From the NCBI RefSeq assembly GCF_003696305.1, contig NZ_RFFK01000001.1:744001-808000 (forward strand): a stretch of 64,000 nucleotides of DNA. The letters are read 5' to 3'. Below, piece by piece: positions 19,290-27,739 of the stretch. The notes beneath the pieces were generated by a model. It did no database searches. It saw only the letters and a program-made list of their open reading frames with translations, and had not been told where the DNA came from. The translations under genes and the position numbers were made by a program. This stretch comes from Pseudomonas sp. AOB-7. Lineage in GTDB: Bacteria > Pseudomonadota > Gammaproteobacteria > Pseudomonadales > Pseudomonadaceae. Position 1 is the stretch's first letter; each line of letters opens with the position of its first letter.

Positions 19290-19709
19290 TCATGACCGCC
19301 AGGGATCATAGGTGCCAAAGCTCCACAGATGCCCTTCGATATCCAGGCAGGTGAAGCCGCGCCCACCATAGTCCTCGTCGCGCAGCTCGATGACCACCTC
19401 CACCCCGGCCGCCTGAACCCGGGCATACAGGGCATCGGCGTCCTCCACCACCAGGTACAGGCACTGGGTACAACCAGCGGCCTGGTCCGGTTGGCGCATG
19501 CACCGGCCGTGGGGCGAGTCGGCCGGCGAGCCGAGCATCAGCATGTCGCGCCCCCGGCGCAGTTGGGCGTGGGCGATACCGCCCTGCGCGTCGGGCACCA
19601 CCAGTTGCGCCTCGAAGCCAAACACCCGGCACAGCCAGTCGATTGCCGCCGGGGCATCACGGTAACGCAGGCAGGGAATCAATCGGTTACCGTCATTGCA
19701 CTCTTTCAT
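19290..19709 (-). CDS. VOC (glyoxalase/bleomycin-resistance fold) protein 1
   Basis: This is a 139-residue single vicinal-oxygen-chelate domain protein of the PhnB-like type: RLIPCLRYRDAPAAIDWLCRVFGF at the start and GGRGFTCLDIEGHLWSFGTYDPW at the end. The latter gives metal-site-like residues, but I cannot assign ligands firmly. Its start codon lies inside the preceding VOC gene (17-base overlap). The specific reaction is unknown. Confidence 0.85.
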   Translation of the reverse strand: MKECNDGNRLIPCLRYRDAPAAIDWLCRVFGFEAQLVVPDAQGGIAHAQLRRGRDMLMLGSPADSPHGRCMRQPDQAAGCTQCLYLVVEDADALYARVQAAGVEVVIELRDEDYGGRGFTCLDIEGHLWSFGTYDPWRS

Positions 19710-20112
19710 CGCACACCTCCGCATAGCCGTCGCCGCGCCATTGCAGCAGGCAGAAACCGTGGCCGAAGGGGTCGCTGAGCAACGCCAGCCGCCCCCAGGC
19801 CTGTTCGCTGATCGTGCCCTCCTGACGCGCGCCGGCAGCCAGGACCCGCGCCAGGGCGACGTCCAGGTCGTCGACGACGACATCCAGATGCAGCGGTGTC
19901 CAGTGGCGGCCATAGTCGCGCCCCGTCCTCGCCGTGGCGAAAGGCCCGCTGCCCGCCGCCTTGTGCAGCAGATAGAGCGGCACCGCGGCCCCCAGCAGCT
20001 CGACCACGCTGCCCGCGAACAACCGGCGCCCGACCCGCAGGCCCAGGCCGTGGGTATAGAAGGCCTCGGCCGCCGCCAGGTCCGGCACGTCGAGGTTCAG
20101 CAACAACTCCAT
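19693..20112 (-). CDS. VOC (glyoxalase/bleomycin-resistance fold) protein 2
   Basis: This second, distinct VOC-fold protein also has 139 residues: LLLNLDVPDLAAAEAFYTHGLGL, then PLHLDVVVDDLDVAL and DPFGHGFCLLQW, where His and Glu/Gln positions match the VOC metal-binding pattern. It starts two bases after the methyltransferase stop. The two VOC proteins are not near-identical, so this is not a recent duplication. They may act together or as a heterodimer; that is inference. Confidence 0.85.
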   Translation of the reverse strand: MELLLNLDVPDLAAAEAFYTHGLGLRVGRRLFAGSVVELLGAAVPLYLLHKAAGSGPFATARTGRDYGRHWTPLHLDVVVDDLDVALARVLAAGARQEGTISEQAWGRLALLSDPFGHGFCLLQWRGDGYAEVCDERVQ

Positions 20113-20114
20113 GC

Positions 20115-20795
20115 TCAGAGCGGCTTGAGCAGCAACAGCAGCGATACCGGCTGCACGCTCTCCGGGTGCAGCGGCTCCTGCAGCCACTCCAGGCGCCAGC
20201 CGGTCTCGCCGATCAGCGTCAGCCAGGACTGCAGGGTGCGAAAGAACCAGGGCATGGGGGCCTGGAAACCCTCGCCGAAACCGGCGAAGTCCTCCACCCG
20301 CCAGCCGTCGCGATAGGCCTCGCCGTGGCTGGCGCGCCAGGGGTGCAGGGTCTGGATCAGCAGGCTGCCGCCCGGCGCCAGCAGCCCGTGCAGGCTGTGC
20401 AGGAGCGGCTGCAGCGGCTCCTCGAGCAGGGCGAAGTTGCACACCAGCACCTCGAAACGGCCCAGCGCCTCGGCCTGGCTGTCCAGCTCGGCGTAACCGC
20501 AGACCCGGTACTGGCTGCGTCCATCGCAGGCGGCGCGGGCCGCCTCGATCAGCGGCGCCGAAGCATCCACGCCGACCGGCTCGATGCCGTGTTCGGCCAG
20601 GCCGCGGCACAGCCAGCCCTCGCCGCAGCCGATATCCAGCACCCGCTTGGGTGCCAGGGCCAGCACTGCCTGGAGAATCGCCGCATCGGTGACCAGCCGC
20701 CGGCTCTCGATGCGTTGCTCGCGCACCGCGGCAGCCCAGGCATCGGCGTTGGCCTGCCAGCTCTGCTGAAGCTGTTCTCGATGATCGCGCTGCAT
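20115..20795 (-). CDS. Class I SAM-dependent methyltransferase
   Basis: The 226-residue cytoplasmic methyltransferase has motif I VLDIGCGEGWLCRGL, an acidic end of strand 2 (VGVDAS), and motif post-I/II region CNFALLEE with PGGSLLIQTLHPW. The closest family impression is UbiE/Methyltransf_11-like. I start at the ATG at 20795 because AGGA lies 8 bases upstream; other in-frame ATGs 15 and 72 bases further upstream lack sites. It heads the methyltransferase-VOC-VOC-AKR group. The acceptor molecule is unknown. Confidence 0.87.
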   Translation of the reverse strand: MQRDHREQLQQSWQANADAWAAAVREQRIESRRLVTDAAILQAVLALAPKRVLDIGCGEGWLCRGLAEHGIEPVGVDASAPLIEAARAACDGRSQYRVCGYAELDSQAEALGRFEVLVCNFALLEEPLQPLLHSLHGLLAPGGSLLIQTLHPWRASHGEAYRDGWRVEDFAGFGEGFQAPMPWFFRTLQSWLTLIGETGWRLEWLQEPLHPESVQPVSLLLLLKPL

Positions 20796-20939
20796 GGCGA
20801 TTTCCTGCATTTTTGCGGTGAAGTGGATTCTAGACGCTGCGCCAGCGTCTAAGCTGATATCAGGCAAACGCGGTGACCCGCCTTCTGGCGGCGCTCACCC
20901 GGGGGATTTCCGTGAGCTGACAGGCCAGGCCGGTGGATT

Positions 20940-23900
20940 ATGGGCGCATTATGGCAATCCGATCCTCAGCAGCGCGACCTTGCGTCGGACGCTATCGCGG
21001 CGACCGAACCGACGCCGGGTCCGCCGTCGCGGCGCTGGCGCCTGCTGCCCTACCTGCTGGTACCGCTGCTGGTGCTGCTCGCCGCCGCCCTGCTCGCCTT
21101 CGAGTTGCGCAGTGCGCACTTTCAGGCCCGCGAATTGAGCCGCTACGCCGCCAGCCTGAATTATCGCGTCGAGCCCGGGCCGAGCCCGGCCATCGTCTAC
21201 CCGAGCGACGGGCCGTTCGACAAGCGCCAGGGCTACGCCTACCTGCCGCTGATGCTCGAGCGCCTGCAGCAGCGCGACTTCCTGATCAGCGAGCAGGCGC
21301 GTTTTTCCCCGGCGCTGATGGCCTATAGCCGCCGCGGCTTCTTCCCGCCGTTCGTCGAGAAGAGCCAGAGCGGCCTGAGCATCGCCGACTGCCGCGGCAC
21401 GCCGTTCTACCAGTTCCGCTACCCACAGCAGGGCTATGCCGACTTCGCCGCCATCCCGCCGCTGGTGGTGGGCAGCCTGCTGTTCATCGAGAACCGTCAC
21501 CTGCTCGACAGCGAGCAGCCGCTGGCCAACCCGGCGGTGGACTGGCCGCGCTTCGCCATGGCGGCGCTGTCGCAGCTGGGCAAGCTGCTCGACGTGCAGG
21601 ATCAGTCCGCCGGCGGCAGCACCCTGGCCACCCAGCTGGAGAAATACCGCCACTCGCCCGACGGCCTGACCCTGTCGGCCGGGGAAAAGCTGCGGCAGAT
21701 GATTTCCGCCAGCGTGCGCGCCTATCAGCAGGGCCCGCAGACCCTGGAGGCGCGGCGGAACATCGTGCGCGACTACCTCAACAGCGTGCCGCTGTCCGCC
21801 GCGCCGGGGCACGGCGAGGTGCACGGCCTGGCCGACGGCCTGCGCATCTGGTACGGCGCCGATTTCGAGCGCAGCAACGCCCTGCTCGACCCGGCCCGTA
21901 CCCCCGAGGCCAGCCTGGCCGAGCGCGGTCTGGCGCTGCGCCAGGTGCTGTCGCTGATGATCGCCCAGCGCCGCCCATCCTATTACCTGGCCCAGGGCCG
22001 CAAGGAGATGGAGGCGCTGACCGACAGCCATATCCGCCTGCTGGCCGGCGGCGGGCTGATCGACGGCGCCCTGCGCGACGCCGCCCTGGCGCAGAAACTG
22101 CGCTACCGTGACTGGCAGCTGGAACCCAACCTGCGTCCGGTAGAGAGCGACAAGGGCATCAGCGTGGCCCGCTCGCGCCTGTCCAACCTGCTGGGCATGC
22201 CGCTGTACGACCTCGACCGCCTCGACCTGGCCGCCCGCAGCACCCTGCAGCGCGACCTGCAGCAGCAGGCCAGCGCCTACCTGCAGCGCCTGGCCGAGCC
22301 GGAGTTCGCCGGGCAGATCGGCCTGTTCGGCGAACGCCTGCTGTCGCCGGAAAAGACCGCCGAGGTGCGCTACAGCTTCACCCTGTTCGAGCGCACCGCC
22401 ACCGGCAGCCGGGTGCGGGTGCAGACCGACAGCACCGACCAGCCGTTCGACATCAACGAGGGCAGCAAGCTGGAGCTGGGCTCCACCGCCAAGCTGCGGG
22501 TGCTGGCCACCTACCTGGAGATGATCGCCGAGCTGCACCAGCGGCATGCCGGCAAGAGCGTCGAGGAGCTGCGCGCGCTGGACATAGCCCCACAGGACAA
22601 CCTTAGCCGCTGGGCGATCGACTACCTGCGCGGCAACCCCGGCGCCAGTCTGCCGGCCATGCTCGACGCGGCGCTGGAGCGCAAATACTCCGCCAGCCCG
22701 TACGAACGCTTCTTCACCGGCGGCGGCCTGCACACCTTCGGCAACTTCCGCCGCGAGGACAACGGCCGCATCCCGACCCTGCGCGAGTCCCTGCGCGAGT
22801 CGATCAACCTGCCGTTCATCCGCCTGATGCGCGACCTGGTGCGCTACAGCACCTACCAGAGCAGCGCCGAACTGCTCAAGGACGACAAGGACCCGCGCCG
22901 CGAGGAATACCTGCGCAGCTTCGCCGACCGCGAGGGGCGCACCTTCCTCCTGCGCTTCTGGCGCAAGTACCAGGGCCAGGCGGAGCAGCAGCGCCTGGAA
23001 ACCTTCCTCAGCGGCCTGCGGCAGACCTCGGTCCGTCTGGCCGCGGTGCACCGCTACCTGATGCCGCAGGCCGACGAGGCCACCTTCGCCGCCTTCCTGC
23101 GTGCCCAGGTACCGCAGGAAAAACTGACCGACCAGCGCATCGCCCGCCTCTACCTGGACTACGGCCCCGGCGCCTACAGCTTGCCGGACCAGGGCTACAT
23201 CGCCCGGGTGCACCCGTTGGAGCTGTGGCTGCTGGGCTTTCTCATCGAGAACCCGCAGGCCGGCTTCGGCGACGCCGTCGCCGCCAGCGTCGACGAGCGC
23301 CAGGAGGTCTACGGCTGGCTGTTCCGCAGCCGGCACAAGAGCGCCCGCGACAGCCGCATCCGCATCATGCTGGAGGTGGAGGCCTTCTCCGACATCCACA
23401 GGCGCTGGCAGAACCTCGGCTATCCCTTCGCCCATCTGGTGCCGTCACTGGCCACCGCCATCGGCAGCTCCGGCGACCGCCCGGCGGCACTGGCCGAGCT
23501 GATGGGCATCATCCAGAACGACGGCATCCGCCAGCCGGTGCTGCGCATCGAGGAACTGCACTTCGCCGCCGCCACCCCCTACGAGACGCGCGTCGAGCGC
23601 AATACCCGCGGCGCCAAGCGGGTGATGTCCTCGGAAGTCGCCGCGGCGCTGCGCGGCGCGCTGTCGCAGGTGGTCGAGGGCGGCACCGCGCGGCGCCTGC
23701 AGGGCAGCTTCCTGCTGCAGGACGGGCGCAGCCTGACGCTCGGCGGCAAGACCGGCACCGGCGACAACCGCATCGAGAGCGTCGGCGCCGGTGGCCGGGT
23801 GCTCAGCTCGCGGGCGATGAACCGCACCGCCACCTTCGTCTTCTTCCTCGGCCCGCGCCACTACGGCACCCTCACCGCCTTCGTCCCCGGCCGCGAGGCG

Positions 23901-24038
23901 GAGAAATTCACCTTCACCTCGGCGCTGCCGGTGCAGGTGCTCAAGGGCATGGCGCCGATCCTCGCGCCCTACCTGGAACCGGGCAGCGCCACCCTGTGCC
24001 AGGCGCCGCAGAGCGCGCCGCAGATCAGCTGGCGGTGA
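20940..24038 (+). CDS. Giant PBP-like transglycosylase/transpeptidase
   Basis: This 1032-residue inner-membrane protein has one N-terminal membrane anchor (about 35-55). A GT51-like glycosyltransferase region follows with IENRHLL (Glu184) and GGSTLATQLEKY (225-236). A penicillin-binding transpeptidase region has SxxK Ser515-Lys518 (GSTAKL), SxN Ser621-Asn623 (ESINLPF) and KTG Lys937 (GGKTGTGD). All three transpeptidase motifs are intact. In the GT51 part the second acidic motif (normally ILExYLN) reads IVRDYLN, so glycosyltransfer is doubtful. It is some 200 residues longer than ordinary class A PBPs, with extra sequence around 640-850. It is divergent from the methyltransferase operon. Confidence 0.85.
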   Translation: MGALWQSDPQQRDLASDAIAATEPTPGPPSRRWRLLPYLLVPLLVLLAAALLAFELRSAHFQARELSRYAASLNYRVEPGPSPAIVYPSDGPFDKRQGYAYLPLMLERLQQRDFLISEQARFSPALMAYSRRGFFPPFVEKSQSGLSIADCRGTPFYQFRYPQQGYADFAAIPPLVVGSLLFIENRHLLDSEQPLANPAVDWPRFAMAALSQLGKLLDVQDQSAGGSTLATQLEKYRHSPDGLTLSAGEKLRQMISASVRAYQQGPQTLEARRNIVRDYLNSVPLSAAPGHGEVHGLADGLRIWYGADFERSNALLDPARTPEASLAERGLALRQVLSLMIAQRRPSYYLAQGRKEMEALTDSHIRLLAGGGLIDGALRDAALAQKLRYRDWQLEPNLRPVESDKGISVARSRLSNLLGMPLYDLDRLDLAARSTLQRDLQQQASAYLQRLAEPEFAGQIGLFGERLLSPEKTAEVRYSFTLFERTATGSRVRVQTDSTDQPFDINEGSKLELGSTAKLRVLATYLEMIAELHQRHAGKSVEELRALDIAPQDNLSRWAIDYLRGNPGASLPAMLDAALERKYSASPYERFFTGGGLHTFGNFRREDNGRIPTLRESLRESINLPFIRLMRDLVRYSTYQSSAELLKDDKDPRREEYLRSFADREGRTFLLRFWRKYQGQAEQQRLETFLSGLRQTSVRLAAVHRYLMPQADEATFAAFLRAQVPQEKLTDQRIARLYLDYGPGAYSLPDQGYIARVHPLELWLLGFLIENPQAGFGDAVAASVDERQEVYGWLFRSRHKSARDSRIRIMLEVEAFSDIHRRWQNLGYPFAHLVPSLATAIGSSGDRPAALAELMGIIQNDGIRQPVLRIEELHFAAATPYETRVERNTRGAKRVMSSEVAAALRGALSQVVEGGTARRLQGSFLLQDGRSLTLGGKTGTGDNRIESVGAGGRVLSSRAMNRTATFVFFLGPRHYGTLTAFVPGREAEKFTFTSALPVQVLKGMAPILAPYLEPGSATLCQAPQSAPQISWR

Positions 24039-24078
24039 CGCCTCATCGCGCCGCCCGCCTTGCCGACGCGGCTCGCGC

Positions 24079-24303
24079 CTAGGGGCGGTCTTGGAACTGT
24101 TGCAGATAGAGCGCCTCGACCTTGGCCCGCGCCCAAGGCGTCTTGCGCAGGAAGGCCAGGCTGGACTTGAGGCTCGGCTCGTGCTTGAAACAGCGGATAT
24201 CGATATGCCGGGCCAGCCCCTCCCAACCGAGACGCTCCACCAGGGCACTGAGGATGGCCTGCAGGGTGAGGCCGTGGAGCGGGTCTTTCGCGGTCATGGG
24301 CAA
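24079..24303 (-). CDS. VF530 (DUF2132) family small protein
   Basis: A 74-residue protein of the VF530 family, with the consensus DPLHGLTLQAILSALVERLGWEGLA and SLKSSLAFLRKTPWARAKVE. Structures of this family suggest a DNA-binding-like helical fold, but no function is established. It stands alone, converging on the PBP-like gene with about 40 bases between stop codons. Confidence 0.88.
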   Translation of the reverse strand: MPMTAKDPLHGLTLQAILSALVERLGWEGLARHIDIRCFKHEPSLKSSLAFLRKTPWARAKVEALYLQQFQDRP

Positions 24304-24453
24304 CCTGTACGGGATCGGGGAACGGGGGATGCCACCTTAGCCAAAGGCGGCCGACAACGAAAGCCGATCCGGTCCCGGGAAGCGGTGTGACTGCGGCCTC
24401 GCCGAGGCCCCCATGGGCGTATGAGACCGCGCCTACCGTTTCCTGCGCAGGCA

Positions 24454-24489
24454 TAAAAAAGGCGGTGGTTGCCGAGGCAACCACCGCCT
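24454..24489 (-). terminator. Intrinsic terminator after putP
   Basis: On the minus strand a 14-bp stem GGCGGTGGTTGCC / GGCAACCACCGCC with a short loop ends in TTTTTTA, 21 bases after the putP stop codon. A textbook factor-independent terminator. Confidence 0.93.
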
Positions 24490-24509
24490 GTGTCGTCACT
24501 GCCAGGGGA

Positions 24510-25994
24510 TCAGACCGACTGGTATTCCTTCTCCGCTTCGTCGAAACGCTGCAGCATCGCCTTGCTCGGGCCGTTGCCGATGCGGCTGAAGATCAGAATC
24601 GCCAGGGTGGCGAGGATGAAGCCCGGGATGATCTCGTACAGGCCCAGACCGATCCAGTTCTTCCACACGATCACCGTGGTGGCACCGACCAGCATGCCGG
24701 CCAGGGCGCCGTTACGGGTCATGCCTTTCCACACCAGGGAGAGGATCACCACCGGGCCGAAGGCGGCACCGAAGCCGGCCCAGGCGTAGGACACCAGGCC
24801 CAGGACGCGGTTTTCCGGGTTGGCGGCCAGCCAGATGGCGATCAGCGCCACCAGCAGCACCATGGCGCGGCCGACCCAGACCAGTTCGGTCTGCGAGGCG
24901 CCTTTGCGCAGGAAGGCCTTGTAGAAGTCCTCGGTCAGGGCGCTGGAGCACACCAGCAGCTGGCAGCTCAGGGTGCTCATCACCGCGGCGAGGATGGCGG
25001 ACAGCAGGATGCCGGCAATCCAGGGGTTGAACAGCAGCTTGGACAGCTCGATGAACACCCGCTCCGGGTTCTCGGCGACCGGGCCGGCCAGTTCCGGGTG
25101 GGCGGCGAAGTAGGCGATGCCGAAGAAGCCGACGGCCACGGCACCGGCCAGGGTCAGGATCATCCAGGTCATGGAGATGCGGCGCGCGGCCGGAATGGCC
25201 TTCACCGACTCGGCGGCCATGAAGCGCGCCAGGATGTGCGGCTGGCCGAAGTAGCCCAGGCCCCAGGCCATCAGCGAGATCACGCCGACGAAGGTGGCGC
25301 CCTTGAGCATGTCGAAGTTGGTGGCGTCGTTCAGCTCGATGGCGGCGAAGGTCGCATCGGCGCCGCCGGTGGCGATCAGCACCACGATCGGGGTGAGGAT
25401 CAGGGCGAAGATCATCAGCGTGGCCTGCACGGTGTCGGTCCAGCTCACCGCGAGGAAGCCGCCGATGAAGGTGTAGGCGATGGTAGCGGCGGCGCCGGCC
25501 CACAGTGCGGTCTCGTAGCTCATGCCGAAGGTGCTCTCGAACAGACGGGCACCGGCGACCACGCCGGAGGCGCAGTAGATGGTGAAGAACACCAGGATCA
25601 CCACGGCGGAAAAGATGCGCAGGATGCGGCTGTTGTCTTCGAAGCGGTTGGTGAAGTAGTCCGGCAGGGTCAGGGCGTTGCCGTTGTGCTCGGTCTGCAC
25701 GCGCAGACGGCCGGCGACGAACAGCCAGTTGAGGTAGGCACCGATGACCAGGCCGATGGCAATCCAGCTTTCCGAGATACCGGCGATGAAGATGGCGCCC
25801 GGCAGGCCCATCAGCAGCCAGCCGCTCATGTCGGAGGCACCGGCGGACAGCGCGGTAACGAAACTGCCGAGGCTGCGGCCGCCGAGGATGTAGTCGGAAA
25901 GGTTCTTGGTGCGCAGATAGGCGACCAGGCCGATCAGCACCATGGCTGCGATGTACACCACGAAGGTGACGAGCATTGGAGTACTAGCTGTCAT
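24510..25994 (-). CDS. putP: Sodium/proline symporter PutP
   Basis: PutP is a 494-residue SSS-family transporter taking up proline with Na+. Thirteen or so hydrophobic segments span the protein; LSAGASDMSGWLLMGLPGA in TM2 is the Na+-site signature of PutP, and the TM8-9 region SAILAAVMSTLSCQLLVCSSALTEDFYK is equally typical. I start at ATG with GGGGAG upstream (MTASTPMLVTF). No putA is next to it in this window. A terminator follows; the 5' leader is long. Confidence 0.93.
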   Translation of the reverse strand: MTASTPMLVTFVVYIAAMVLIGLVAYLRTKNLSDYILGGRSLGSFVTALSAGASDMSGWLLMGLPGAIFIAGISESWIAIGLVIGAYLNWLFVAGRLRVQTEHNGNALTLPDYFTNRFEDNSRILRIFSAVVILVFFTIYCASGVVAGARLFESTFGMSYETALWAGAAATIAYTFIGGFLAVSWTDTVQATLMIFALILTPIVVLIATGGADATFAAIELNDATNFDMLKGATFVGVISLMAWGLGYFGQPHILARFMAAESVKAIPAARRISMTWMILTLAGAVAVGFFGIAYFAAHPELAGPVAENPERVFIELSKLLFNPWIAGILLSAILAAVMSTLSCQLLVCSSALTEDFYKAFLRKGASQTELVWVGRAMVLLVALIAIWLAANPENRVLGLVSYAWAGFGAAFGPVVILSLVWKGMTRNGALAGMLVGATTVIVWKNWIGLGLYEIIPGFILATLAILIFSRIGNGPSKAMLQRFDEAEKEYQSV

Positions 25995-26458
25995 TGGGGG
26001 GCTCCCCTCTCGTTTGTTGTTATCGGGCATCGGCGACCGCCCATGCCCTGAATGGCAAAACGCACCCGCTCGTGGCGAGTGCCGGGCTCCGCTCTCTGTC
26101 ACTCGTCGCACCGGCGCATTGGCGGGCACAGGCAAGGGCAGAAACCGGCGCTGTGGGATCTCCACCGCATCGTCACTGCATCGGCAAGTGCCTGGGCACC
26201 CTCCCTGACCTCCCTGGCTGACGCCTGCGGCCACCGAATCGCGCCACCACCGTGCTGGCCGCTGTTATCGGTCTAGCTCAGCATCGCTGGTCTGACCAAT
26301 GGGCGCGGCCGGAAAACGGTCGTGACGAAAAGTGAAGGGCGGAATTTAGTGGCAGAGCGGCGCGGGCTTCTTGCAAAAAGCTCTGGAGTTTTTACAGAAA
26401 GCTCCAGCCCGGGGAACTTCCGGCGAACGGCCGTTCGAGCCGGCCAGCGCTAACGCCC
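25995..26458. other. Intergenic region upstream of putP
   Basis: About 460 bases with no convincing gene. It holds the putP leader and, next to the GNAT stop codon (about 26382-26433), a pair CTGGAG/CTCCAG followed on the minus strand by AGCTTTTTGC, a possible weak terminator for the GNAT gene. I saw no clear promoter or PutR-type operator. Confidence 0.4.
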
Positions 26459-27583
26459 TCAGCCCTGGCGATAGGGCAGGTAGCGCCGCGCGTCCTCGGC
26501 GTAGGCCAGCACGCCGGGGCGTTCCTGGGCGAGGAAATCCGCCACCGCGGCGCGCAAGCCGGGATGGCAGAGGTAATGCCAGGAGCGAGTGATCACCGGC
26601 TCGAAACCGCGGATCAGCTTGTGCTCGCCCTGCGCGCCGGCATCGAAACGGGCCAGGCCCTGGTCGATGGCCAACTGCATGCCCTGGTAGAAGCAGGTCT
26701 CGAAATGCAGCCGGTCGAACTCGGCCAGGCAGCCCCAGTAGCGGCCGTAGAGCGAGCCGCCGCCGAGCAGGCTGAAGGCCATGGCCACCGGACGCGAGCG
26801 CTGGCGCGCCAGCACCACGCGGATGGCGTCGGGCATGCGTTCGGCCAGCAGGCTGAAGAAGGCGCGCGTCAGGTACGGCGCCTGGCCGCGCACCTGGTAA
26901 GTGTTGGCGTAGCACTGGTAAACGAAGTCCCAGTCCGCCTCGCTCAGCTCACCGCCCTGGCGCCAGTCGAAGTCGATGCCCTGCCCCGCCACCTGCTCGC
27001 GCTCCTTGCGCAGCTGCTTGCGCTTGCGCGAACTCAGCGCCTCGAGAAAGTCCTGGAAGTCGCGGTAGCCGCGGTTCGTCCAGTGGAACTGGCAGCCGAG
27101 GCGTTCCAGCCAGCCGGTGCGGCCCTGCAGCAGGGCGTCGCAGGCCGGTGCGGTGAAGTTGATGTGCAGGCTCGACAGGCCCTCTTCGGGCAGGCCCGCG
27201 GCCAGGGCGTCGAGCAGTTGCCCGGCGGCCTGCGGATCGCCGAGCAGGCGCGCGCCGCCGACCGGGGAGAAGGGCACCGCGCCGAGCAGCTTGGGGTAAT
27301 AGCCGATGCCGGCGCGGCGGCAGGCGTCGGCCCAGGCGTGATCGAACACGTACTCGCCGTAGGAATGCTGCTTGAGGTAGGCCGGCATGGCGGCGCGCAG
27401 CGTGCCGCGCCGGTCCAGCCACAGCCGGTGCGCCGGCTGCCAGCCGCTGCGCCCGCCGACGCTGGCGCTGTCTTCCAGGGCACCGAGAAAGGCGTGACGC
27501 AGAAAGGGCTGGGCGTCGGGCAGCAGCGCGTCCCAGCTGGCTGGATCCAGGTCGGCAAGTCGGTGCAGGGTCATGATCGGCAT
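26459..27583 (-). CDS. GNAT/FemAB-like acyltransferase (DUF482, PF04339)
   Basis: This 374-residue protein belongs to the DUF482 group, two tandem GNAT-like folds related to FemAB aminoacyltransferases. Recognisable stretches are HRLWLDRRGTLRAAMPAYLKQHSYGEYVFDHAWA, SSRKRKQLRKERE, and the C-terminal GAQGEHKLIRGFEPV with THSWHYL-like residues. The substrate is not established for the family. Two ATGs (27583, 27574) compete and neither has a strong ribosome site. It is alone between putP and the porin terminator. Confidence 0.82.
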   Translation of the reverse strand: MPIMTLHRLADLDPASWDALLPDAQPFLRHAFLGALEDSASVGGRSGWQPAHRLWLDRRGTLRAAMPAYLKQHSYGEYVFDHAWADACRRAGIGYYPKLLGAVPFSPVGGARLLGDPQAAGQLLDALAAGLPEEGLSSLHINFTAPACDALLQGRTGWLERLGCQFHWTNRGYRDFQDFLEALSSRKRKQLRKEREQVAGQGIDFDWRQGGELSEADWDFVYQCYANTYQVRGQAPYLTRAFFSLLAERMPDAIRVVLARQRSRPVAMAFSLLGGGSLYGRYWGCLAEFDRLHFETCFYQGMQLAIDQGLARFDAGAQGEHKLIRGFEPVITRSWHYLCHPGLRAAVADFLAQERPGVLAYAEDARRYLPYRQG

Positions 27584-27684
27584 GGGCGCAGTCTGGCCTG
27601 TGCCGTGGGCGAAAAAAAGCCCGGGCGCCATTTTTAACCTCGCCTGGCACCGGCCCGCCGGATGGCCGCCAGGGGTGGCGAGCA

Positions 27685-27713
27685 ACAAAAAAGCCCCGCC
27701 ATCAGGCGGGGCT
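27685..27713 (-). terminator. Intrinsic terminator after the OprO-type porin
   Basis: AGCCCCGCC / GGCGGGGCT with an ATCA loop, followed on the minus strand by TTTTTTGTTG, 27 bases after the porin stop codon. Confidence 0.93.
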
Positions 27714-27739
27714 CAAACAGGAGCAGAGTCGGCGTTGAA

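Noticed and set aside
20949..23435. An 828-codon open frame antisense to the PBP-like gene
   Set aside because: Low-complexity Gln/Ala/Val/Gly composition, no start site and no domain; the plus strand encodes SxxK, SxN and KTG motifs in order.
24387..26051. A 554-codon plus-strand frame over putP
   Set aside because: Gly/Asp/His/Gln-rich shadow of a polytopic membrane transporter; the minus strand shows clear helices and the PutP sodium motif.
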